11,018 bases of DNA from assembly GCA_905236445.1 (NCBI GenBank), contig CAJOPQ010000045.1, positions 1-11,018 on the forward strand, read 5' to 3'. The DNA is from an uncultured Clostridia bacterium. Its GTDB lineage: Bacteria; Bacillota; Clostridia; Christensenellales; UBA1242. Each line of letters begins with the position of its first letter. The stretch's first letter is position 1. Below are positions 1-5,224 of this stretch, one piece after another. A model generated the notes under the pieces. That model was not told where the DNA came from and did no database searches. It saw only the letters and a program-made list of their open reading frames with translations. Position numbers and translations under genes: made by a program.

Positions 1-184
1 AGCAACAGGGGCTGTAACAAATGCTGCTTTGGGCTCTGTAGGAGCTGCTGTAGCAACAACTGTGGGTAGCACGCTAGGAATTGCCGGTGCTGGAGTTGGT
101 GTAGGTAAATTGGTTACCACAGGACTAAATAAGATAGGTGAGAAAGTATCTGGTGGTAAAGAGCAATCTTGCCCAGAGAGATAA
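1..184 (+). CDS. 3' end of unknown protein with Gly/Ala-rich hydrophobic tail (5' partial)
   Basis: Only the last 60 codons are in the window; the first full codon is at base 2 and the stop TAA is at 182-184. The visible part is almost entirely Ala, Gly, Val and Thr for about 40 residues, in a small-residue pattern able to form one or two membrane-inserting helices. A short charged tail follows (LNKIGEKVSGGKEQSCPER). The same layout ends the 517-residue protein at 846-2399, and a 19-residue stretch aligns between them without gaps (GVGVGKLVTTGLNKIGEKV against GLGVIDATTFGTKRVIERV, 7 identities plus several conservative pairs). The two are therefore probably paralogous in this region. The next gene starts 12 bases later and its Shine-Dalgarno overlaps this stop codon, so they are likely one transcript. 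I do not recognise the family and infer only membrane association. Confidence 0.75.
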   Translation, partial: ATGAVTNAALGSVGAAVATTVGSTLGIAGAGVGVGKLVTTGLNKIGEKVSGGKEQSCPER

Positions 185-196
185 GAGGAGAGAAAA

Positions 197-715
197 ATGG
201 AAGCTAATGATTTAATTGAAATAAATGGCAAGCATTATTTACTAACTCAGAAAGCAAATTACAAAGGTGCAAATTATTTTGTAGCAGTTGAGATTGTAGA
301 TGGCAAGATGATACACAAATATGGTACTTTCAGAGAAGATATTGCAAAAGACGGTACTGTATATATGAATCTTGTAGAAGATCCAAATATATTGACCGAA
401 GTATACAAATTGTTCATAGAAGATTTGTACAAAGATATTGAGAACGATCCTAATTATTTAGAGCCGGGTCGGATTGTGACAATGGGAGACGATAGAGACT
501 ATGTACTTCTGGATTACATTCCATATCTACAAGATATATACTCTGTTTTCATAACGATTGATGCTCCAATTAATATGATTGTTGCTAAGCGTAATGCTAA
601 TAACAAACTAGTTGATATGTCCGATACCCAAGAGGGTGTTGATGTACTTAGAATATATGGACTAGTTCATTCTGGAGCAGTTGATATCAACAAATTAAAT
701 TCAGACAAGCAATAG
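197..715 (+). CDS. Small protein of unknown function, possibly two divergent beta-rich repeats
   Basis: This 172-residue protein has no signal peptide or membrane segment, so it is probably cytoplasmic, and it is acidic. The start is supported by AAGAGGAG at 183-190, six bases before the ATG. Residues 5-75 and 91-155 share a layout: a short opening strand, an aromatic-rich strand pair (GKHYLLTQKANYKGANYFVAV against RDYVLLDYIPYLQDIYSVFIT), a Lys/Asn turn, then an acidic helix ending in an aromatic (VYKLF against VLRIY). That suggests an internal duplication. The pattern recalls the small DUF1292-like proteins common in Firmicutes, but this is by eye and weak. It lies just downstream of the hydrophobic-tailed partial gene, is probably co-transcribed with it, and is followed by a terminator. 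No function can be assigned. Confidence 0.85.
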   Translation: MEANDLIEINGKHYLLTQKANYKGANYFVAVEIVDGKMIHKYGTFREDIAKDGTVYMNLVEDPNILTEVYKLFIEDLYKDIENDPNYLEPGRIVTMGDDRDYVLLDYIPYLQDIYSVFITIDAPINMIVAKRNANNKLVDMSDTQEGVDVLRIYGLVHSGAVDINKLNSDKQ

Positions 716-737
716 TTAGACATGCAATTTTTAAAGC

Positions 738-776
738 AAAAGAAGGCAATTTTTCCAAATTTGCCTTTTCTTTTTT
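738..776 (+). terminator. Rho-independent terminator after the 172-residue gene
   Basis: The stem AAGGCAA (743-749) pairs with TTGCCTT (761-767). Two outer pairs (one G-U) may extend it, and a two-base bulge could lengthen it further. A T-rich run ends at 776. It closes the upstream transcript just before the promoter of the next gene. Confidence 0.8.
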
Positions 777-785
777 GTCTTATTA

Positions 786-794
786 TGATATAAT
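786..794 (+). promoter_or_regulatory. Extended -10 promoter for the 517-residue gene
   Basis: TGATATAAT is a perfect extended -10 (TGnTATAAT). The -35 position at 17-bp spacing (TTTTCT, 766-771) is poor and lies in the terminator T-run, so the promoter would rely on the TG extension. The predicted leader to the ATG at 846 is about 45 bases. Confidence 0.55.
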
Positions 795-845
795 ATAATT
801 AGAAAAATCTGTGGAAAATAATAAATTAGATGGAGATGGAGCATT

Positions 846-2399
846 ATGGCTGACAAAAAAATAAGTTACAGCGAGTTTATTAGGAGATATAGAGCATTAG
901 ACAGCAAGGTGTATAAGACAATGCAAGATAAAGTTGCGAAACTTGTCAATGATGGGATAGTAGAGGCTAAAGATGTGCAGAAGTGGACTGCATCTAAGGC
1001 AAAATTGTATCAACAATTAGATGGTACACTTTTGCCTAAAGAGGCAAGACCTCAAGATTATGATAAGGCTTTTACTTATGATAAGTTTCTACAAGTAGCT
1101 GGAGATGTGGTAAATGCGTGTCCGGATAACAAAGATAAGTGGGTTAAGGCTTTTAAGAGCAGATATCCACAAGTTGCTGGCAAAGTAGATGAATGGGCAA
1201 AGATTCAGTTAGAATTACATGAGGATATTTTTGGCACAGAGATACATGACGGTGACCGCAATTATTCGTATATTCCGAAAACTACAGAATCATCTTCCCA
1301 TGCTGGAAATTCTGCTCCACGAGAAAAGTCACAATCAGAAAGCACAGATACATCTAATTCAAACAATGCACCAAATACTTCTGATGAGCAAAAACCAAAA
1401 TTTGAAGATCAATTTGCGACTAGCATTGTAATTGATAACAATGGATTGAATTTTCGATCTGTCGTAAGAGATGCCAGTGGCAACGTGACAAGAAATGAAG
1501 TTGTTAGAGAATTTGATAATGGTAATTCAGCACGATCGGGTGTGTATATTAATAGGGCAGAACTAGAGAAGTGCTTAAGAGCAAAACTTGCACAAAGCAA
1601 GTCAAAGAAAAGTTCTGTTAGTGTTACTGATCTCGATGGAAATATTATAACTGTAAAAGCAAAGAATGGTAAAATTTCCAGTCACAATCTGGATAAGATT
1701 AATAAATTTTGTGCTGAAACAGCAATGATGACACTTCCACCAGAGAAGCATAAAAATGGTAGCAATCTAAGAATTGGTACTCAGAACTCATTTGTATTTA
1801 GTACTGACAACGAGAATGAAAGCAAACTTCATGAAATTAAAATTGACCAACAATCAAGGAAACCTTTTGTTTCTTATGACGAAGAAACGCAATACTTTGG
1901 AATTGGTGGAATAGATGTATCTCCAATTGAATTCAAAGGGAAATGCGAAGCTAAGAAGTGCAAGAGGCATATTATCAAAGATTTCTTCGGCCATCGATCA
2001 CTTAATATTCCTAAATCAGTCAAGATTCTAGCTGTTGCAGGTGGACTTGTTGCAGGAACTGCAGTTGCAGGGTTATTAGCACCATATATCATGCCAGCAT
2101 TGGGAACATTATTTGTCAGCACTCCAGCAACTGCACAGCCACTTATTGGTGCTGTTGGGGCAGGCCTTAATATTGCCCATGGCTTAGTCTCAGGTGGGGC
2201 TGCACTTAGTACGGCTGCATCAACTGTAGCTATTACTGGTGCATCAAGTGCTGCGGCCGGAGCAAGTGCAAGCATTGGAACTGCAGCCCTTGCAGCCCTT
2301 GGAGGATTGGGTGTAATCGACGCGACTACTTTTGGCACAAAGAGAGTTATAGAGAGGGTAGCAGATAGGGCAATTAATCGTGGCGATAGAGAAAAATAG
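846..2399 (+). CDS. Unknown protein with C-terminal Gly/Ala-rich membrane-type region
   Basis: This 517-residue protein is not from a family I recognise. ATG 846 has GGAG at 838-841 just upstream, and no signal peptide is visible. In order it shows: residues 1-135, charged and probably helical with many Lys, Trp and Tyr; 145-187, a Ser/Asn/Thr/Gln-rich low-complexity linker; 190-375, a mixed, probably beta-rich domain with Asp-Gly/Asn-Gly turns and a Cys-rich basic end (GKCEAKKCKR, 366-374); 391-425, a strongly hydrophobic segment rich in Ala/Gly/Val; 431-495, a second long stretch of small residues likely to form a hairpin of helices; 497-517, a basic amphipathic tail (TKRVIERVADRAINRGDREK). 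The C-terminal region resembles the partial gene at the left edge. The layout, a soluble N-terminal part with C-terminal hydrophobic glycine-zipper-like helices, fits a membrane-anchored or membrane-inserting protein. It could be an envelope protein, an effector or a pore-former, and the sequence does not decide. It has its own promoter and terminator, so it looks monocistronic. Confidence 0.88.
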   Translation: MADKKISYSEFIRRYRALDSKVYKTMQDKVAKLVNDGIVEAKDVQKWTASKAKLYQQLDGTLLPKEARPQDYDKAFTYDKFLQVAGDVVNACPDNKDKWVKAFKSRYPQVAGKVDEWAKIQLELHEDIFGTEIHDGDRNYSYIPKTTESSSHAGNSAPREKSQSESTDTSNSNNAPNTSDEQKPKFEDQFATSIVIDNNGLNFRSVVRDASGNVTRNEVVREFDNGNSARSGVYINRAELEKCLRAKLAQSKSKKSSVSVTDLDGNIITVKAKNGKISSHNLDKINKFCAETAMMTLPPEKHKNGSNLRIGTQNSFVFSTDNENESKLHEIKIDQQSRKPFVSYDEETQYFGIGGIDVSPIEFKGKCEAKKCKRHIIKDFFGHRSLNIPKSVKILAVAGGLVAGTAVAGLLAPYIMPALGTLFVSTPATAQPLIGAVGAGLNIAHGLVSGGAALSTAASTVAITGASSAAAGASASIGTAALAALGGLGVIDATTFGTKRVIERVADRAINRGDREK

Positions 2400-2407
2400 A
2401 TTAATAG

Positions 2408-2442
2408 AAAAATTGGATTATATAATTACAATCCAATTTTTT
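2408..2442 (+). terminator. Rho-independent terminator after the 517-residue gene
   Basis: A perfect 12-bp stem, AAAAATTGGATT (2408-2419) with AATCCAATTTTT (2430-2441), has a 10-base loop and ends in a T run. It begins nine bases after the stop codon. Confidence 0.88.
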
Positions 2443-2447
2443 ATTGT

Positions 2448-2484
2448 AAAAAGTATGTACTTTTTCTAGTCATTGTGATAGAAT
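2448..2484 (+). promoter_or_regulatory. Promoter with overlapping palindrome for the trmR-trhP operon
   Basis: TGATAGAAT at 2476-2484 is an extended -10 (TGn plus TAGAAT). No good -35 box exists. The -35 position is instead covered by a perfect palindrome, AAAAAGTA (2448-2455), TG, TACTTTTT (2458-2465). That is a typical place for a repressor or activator site. The predicted leader is short, about 20 bases. Confidence 0.5.
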
Positions 2485-2512
2485 GTGTAATGTAAAGGAT
2501 TAATAATGTTAT

Positions 2513-3118
2513 ATGCAAATTGATGAAAAACTTATATATTTAAAGGATTTTGCTAAGTTGAATAATATTCCCATTGTAAGAGACTATACGGGAACAAAAT
2601 TGCAGGAAACTGTCGCAAAGTGCAATCCAAGCAAAATATTGGAAGTTGGAACTGCAATTGGATATTCGGCTTTGCTTATGATAAGCAAGTGCCCATGCGC
2701 ACAACTTACCACGATAGAGAAAGATGTAGACAGATACAATATTGCGCATCAAACATTTCAAGACTGCAATATTGATGTAAATCTAATATGTGGTGATGCT
2801 TACGAAGTGTTGCAAAATCTGAAGGATAAGGGCGAGAAATTTGACTTTGTCTTTTTAGATGGGCCAAAGGGTTATTATTATAGATATCTTAACATTATTA
2901 AAGATATGCTAGAAGACAATGCTTGTATTTTTGCTGACAATGTTGGATTCTTTGGCATGGTCAAAAGTGGCATTTATCCACATAGACATAAGACAATTGT
3001 TACTAGTCTGCAAAATTATCTAAAAGACGTAAATAAAGCACCATTTGATAGTATAATCGATCTAGATTCTGACGATGGCTTTGCTATTACATATTATAAC
3101 AAAGGAGAGTACAAATGA
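2513..3118 (+). CDS. trmR: tRNA 5-hydroxyuridine(34) O-methyltransferase, TrmR/YrrM-like
   Basis: This 201-residue class I SAM-dependent O-methyltransferase of the YrrM/catechol-OMT-like family is full length. Visible motifs are motif I with the SAM glycine loop (ILEVGTAIGYSALL, 42-55), the acidic ribose-binding residue E69 (TIEKD), D95 (CGDA), and FDFVFLDGPKGYY (110-122) leading to the metal-site acidics D116 and D142-N143 (ADNVG). In Bacillus subtilis TrmR methylates 5-hydroxyuridine at tRNA position 34 to 5-methoxyuridine. Here the gene overlaps by 4 bases (ATGA) a U32-family gene of the kind that makes the hydroxyuridine, which argues strongly for this role rather than a small-molecule methyltransferase. 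An in-frame TAA at 2504-2506 limits the start to ATG 2513, although the nearest Shine-Dalgarno (AAAGGA, 2494-2499) is 13 bases away, longer than usual. Confidence 0.88.
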   Translation: MQIDEKLIYLKDFAKLNNIPIVRDYTGTKLQETVAKCNPSKILEVGTAIGYSALLMISKCPCAQLTTIEKDVDRYNIAHQTFQDCNIDVNLICGDAYEVLQNLKDKGEKFDFVFLDGPKGYYYRYLNIIKDMLEDNACIFADNVGFFGMVKSGIYPHRHKTIVTSLQNYLKDVNKAPFDSIIDLDSDDGFAITYYNKGEYK

Positions 3119-4335
3119 TAGAGTTATTAGCGCCAGCTGGCAATATGGAGAAATTGAAAACTGCATTCAATTATGGTGCAGATGCGTGTTATTTCGCTGG
3201 GACTAAGTATGGGCTTAGGGCAATGAGTAGTAATTTCACAAATGATGAGTTGAAAGAAAGTGTAGAATATGCTCACTCTCTTAATAAGAAGTGCTATATT
3301 ACAGTTAATATATTGGCACATAATGCAGATTTCGAGGATTTGAAGGAATATTTGCAATTTCTAGAGAGTATTAAGGCTGATGCAGTTATAGTAAGCGATA
3401 TAGGTATAATGAGTTTTGTCAAAGAATTTGCACCATCTCTAGAAATTCATGTCTCAACTCAGAGCAGTATAACCAATAAGTACTCTGCAATGGAATATGT
3501 CAAAATGGGTGCAAAGCGATTGGTTTTGGCAAGAGAGTTATCACTTGCTGAGATTAAGGAGATAAGGGAGTATATTCCTAAAGATATCGATATAGAGTGC
3601 TTTGTCCATGGCGCTATGTGTATATCTTATTCTGGCAGATGTCTACTTTCTAATTATCTATGTGGTAGAGATTCTAATAGGGGTGCTTGTGTTCAGGCTT
3701 GCAGATTCGAATACACAATAAGGGAGAAATCAAGAACCAATGGCGATGAGTACGAGATTCAGGAAGATGATAGGGGCACATATATCTTAAATAGCAAGGA
3801 CATGTGCCTTATTGAGTACATCAAGCAGTTGGAAGAAGCGGGAATTACAAGTTTCAAGATAGAGGGTAGGATGAAGAGCCCATACTATGTTGCAACAGTT
3901 GTTAATGCATATAGACGAGCAATTGACTTATATTACAAAGACAAAGACAACTTTACTTGTCCTATTCAGTTGGTTGAAGAATTAGCAAAGACTAGTCATA
4001 GAAGATTTACAACTGGATTCTATTTTGGTGCAAAAGACAAAGAATACTTGGAAGATTCTATGCCAATTCAGACTCATGAGTTCATGGCAATTGTACTTAG
4101 TGACGAGGTCGATGATTGGGTAGAGATAGAGCAGAGAAATAGATTTAGAGTGGGTGATGAGTTAGAAATATTATCTCCAACCGACAATTTCAATAGGAAA
4201 TTTGTTGTTACAAAAATGCTAGATGAGACAGGCAAAATAGTTGATGATGCGCTTAATGTTCAACAAAAACTAAAGTTATATGTTCCAGATATTAAAAATC
4301 TCAAAGCAGGAGATATTTTGAGAAAAAAGAAGTAA
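3115..4335 (+). CDS. trhP: U32-family tRNA uridine(34) hydroxylase, TrhP/YrrO-like
   Basis: This 406-residue protein is annotated in many genomes as 'peptidase U32'. It opens with ELLAPAGNMEKLKTA (3-17), and the family signature FVHGAMCISYSGRCLLSN is at 163-180, followed by RGACVQACR (189-197) and SKDMC (227-231). Cysteines 169, 176, 192 and 231 sit where family members are thought to bind an iron-sulfur cluster. Residues from about 315 on form the extra C-terminal beta domain, and the length is close to B. subtilis YrrO and E. coli YegQ. Characterised members use prephenate in forming 5-hydroxyuridine at tRNA position 34, so the true function is RNA modification rather than proteolysis. ATG 3115 has AAAGGAG at 3101-3107 and overlaps the end of trmR, so the two are translationally coupled. 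B. subtilis has two such genes (yrrN, yrrO) beside yrrM; here only the longer type is present, so this single protein may do both jobs. Confidence 0.9.
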   Translation: MIELLAPAGNMEKLKTAFNYGADACYFAGTKYGLRAMSSNFTNDELKESVEYAHSLNKKCYITVNILAHNADFEDLKEYLQFLESIKADAVIVSDIGIMSFVKEFAPSLEIHVSTQSSITNKYSAMEYVKMGAKRLVLARELSLAEIKEIREYIPKDIDIECFVHGAMCISYSGRCLLSNYLCGRDSNRGACVQACRFEYTIREKSRTNGDEYEIQEDDRGTYILNSKDMCLIEYIKQLEEAGITSFKIEGRMKSPYYVATVVNAYRRAIDLYYKDKDNFTCPIQLVEELAKTSHRRFTTGFYFGAKDKEYLEDSMPIQTHEFMAIVLSDEVDDWVEIEQRNRFRVGDELEILSPTDNFNRKFVVTKMLDETGKIVDDALNVQQKLKLYVPDIKNLKAGDILRKKK

Positions 4336-4361
4336 GATAACTACACATCTTACTTCTTTTT
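4324..4361. terminator. Bidirectional terminator between trhP and the XRE gene
   Basis: A perfect 15-bp stem, AAAAAGAAGTAAGAT (4324-4338) with ATCTTACTTCTTTTT (4347-4361), has an 8-base loop. Each strand ends in T residues, so it can stop both convergent genes. The trhP stop codon (4333-4335) lies inside the left arm. Confidence 0.9.
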
Positions 4362-4369
4362 ACATCAAT

Positions 4370-4573
4370 TCAATCTTCTAATCCAATCAAATAGTCAGAT
4401 GTTACCCCGAAGAAAACTGCAATTTTATATAACATATCTATACTTGGAGACATTTTTCCATTTTCCCATCTGCTAATTGTTGAGTCTCTAACTTGTAATA
4501 TTTGTGCAAGTTCTTTAGTGGTTAAATGCTTTTCTTTTCTTAATTCCTTAAGTTTATCACAAAATATTTGCAT
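4370..4573 (-). CDS. Small XRE/Cro-type helix-turn-helix regulator
   Basis: This 67-residue protein is essentially a single HTH_3 domain. Its conserved pieces are LKELRKEKHLTTKELAQILQ (helices 1-2, about 8-27), the recognition segment RDSTISRWENGKMSPS (29-44) and the closing LYKIAVFFGVTSDYLIG (48-64). No sensor or dimerisation domain follows, so it is a stand-alone DNA-binding protein like many phage-type or stress-type regulators. The start is supported by AAGAGG (complement of 4580-4585), six bases before the ATG. It diverges from spoIVA across a 650-base gap containing several inverted repeats. The palindrome in its own promoter (4613-4626) suggests autoregulation, but the target genes are unknown. 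Confidence 0.93.
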   Translation of the reverse strand: MQIFCDKLKELRKEKHLTTKELAQILQVRDSTISRWENGKMSPSIDMLYKIAVFFGVTSDYLIGLED

Positions 4574-4595
4574 ATGTAGCCTCTTTTTTTTGTTT

Positions 4596-4626
4596 ATTAT
4601 ATGCTTTTACGCATCAAATACTTGAT
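4596..4626 (-). promoter_or_regulatory. Putative promoter and operator of the XRE gene
   Basis: On the minus strand TATAAT lies at 4601-4596, about 22 bases before the start codon. There is no good -35 box. Just upstream, at 4613-4626, is a perfect palindrome with arms ATCAA and TTGAT around ATAC, near the usual -35 position. It fits an operator for the XRE protein itself. Confidence 0.45.
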
Positions 4627-4726
4627 TTCTGCGAAAAACATTGACTAAGAAAAATGTGTTGTGATAGATTTCAATATTCGAGATAGATAGAAATAATACA
4701 GTTCATGTCAGGATTTATGGATTTTT

Positions 4727-4807
4727 TATCAATCTACACTGATTAAATCAATCACATATCAATCTAGACAATCTATCAACAATAATTTTAGTAATATAGA
4801 TTGTCTA
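4727..4807. repeat. Cluster of CAATCTA motifs with a 12-bp inverted repeat
   Basis: CAATCTA occurs at 4730-4736, 4760-4766 and 4769-4775 on the plus strand, and as its complement at 4797-4803. The first two belong to a 10-base direct repeat (TATCAATCTA at 4727-4736 and 4757-4766) exactly 30 bases apart. The last two form a perfect inverted repeat, TAGACAATCTAT (4765-4776) and ATAGATTGTCTA (4796-4807), with a 19-base spacer. Such spacing fits a multi-site protein-binding region. The inverted repeat has no T run after it, so it is not a terminator. Confidence 0.7.
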
Positions 4808-5026
4808 CTCTACAAGATATATATAATAATAATCTTGATCAAATAGGGTTAAAAGTGTTAGCACAACTTGCAATTGCAATGAGGGTAGAGATAAGAGATC
4901 TATTGAAGTAATTATATACAAGAAAAGTTTCTGCCAAATCATCTAATAGCAAAACTGAGGATGCTAGAGATTGCTCAACGAGAAAGAATTGTTTTAAAAG
5001 CACAACTAAGAGTTGTAACTAATTAG
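4795..5026 (+). pseudogene. Possible decayed helix-turn-helix gene fragments
   Basis: The frame 4795-4911 ends with LKVLAQLAIAMRVEIRDLLK and then a stop. This resembles the last helices of an XRE domain (family pattern LKxLxxIAxALxVxxxDLL). An overlapping second frame, 4907-5026, contains KLRMLEIAQRERIVLKAQL, which resembles the first helices (KLRxLRxAxGLTLKxLAxxL). Neither has a start signal, and the halves are in reversed order. They could be relics of two genes or of a rearranged one. The resemblance is by eye, and chance similarity in AT-rich DNA is possible. Confidence 0.25.
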
Positions 5027-5154
5027 GGCATAATTTTATATATTGATGAGTTAGTAGCTTAGTTAATTATATTGTTAATTATTTTACATAGTGTAGATAT
5101 TTAATCTAGACTATTTTTTTATCCTAACTTTTATAAAAAACAAAATGTCTTTTG

Positions 5155-5183
5155 GAATATTTGTCAATTAAGTTGAATAGACA
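5155..5183 (+). promoter_or_regulatory. Possible sigma-E-type promoter of spoIVA
   Basis: GAATATT (5155-5161) matches the -35 consensus of the mother-cell sigma factor SigE (KMATATT) fully. Fourteen bases on, AATAGACA (5176-5183) matches the -10 consensus (CATACAMT) at 5 of 8 positions. SpoIVA is a known SigE-regulon gene in other spore formers. A vegetative-type reading (TTGTCA at 5161-5166) lacks a usable -10 box at normal spacing. Confidence 0.4.
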
Positions 5184-5224
5184 TAGTGTAAACTAAAAAT
5201 AGTTTTGGAGGAGAAAAGTTAACA

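Larger units (their letters stand above)
4627..5154. other. Long intergenic stretch with repeats and no intact gene
   Basis: No open frame here has a credible start, ribosome-binding site and length, and no tRNA or recognisable structured RNA is visible. The stretch is very AT-rich. It contains the CAATCTA motif cluster (4727-4807), two short frames resembling helix-turn-helix fragments (4795-4911 and 4907-5026), and a direct repeat GTTAATTAT spaced 12 bases apart near 5061-5085. It most likely combines regulatory DNA for the flanking genes with decayed coding sequence. Confidence 0.5.

Noticed and set aside
1874..2338. Long minus-strand open frame of about 154 codons opposite the Gly/Ala-rich region
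   Set aside because: It is an antisense by-product of GCA/GCT-rich codons on the plus strand. It has no ribosome-binding site, and the plus-strand gene has a start signal, promoter and terminator.
3115..4335. Annotation of the U32 protein as a collagenase-like peptidase
   Set aside because: Its close pairing with trmR and the conserved cysteines fit the tRNA hydroxylase branch; the peptidase name is historical.
4765..4807. Insertion-sequence end or CRISPR-like repeat
   Set aside because: There is one inverted repeat only, with no transposase, target duplication or regular repeat-spacer pattern.
5093..5120. Possible terminator in the gap (TAGAT, ATTTA, ATCTA, then a T run)
   Set aside because: The stem is only five A/T-rich pairs, and no gene end lies nearby on that strand.
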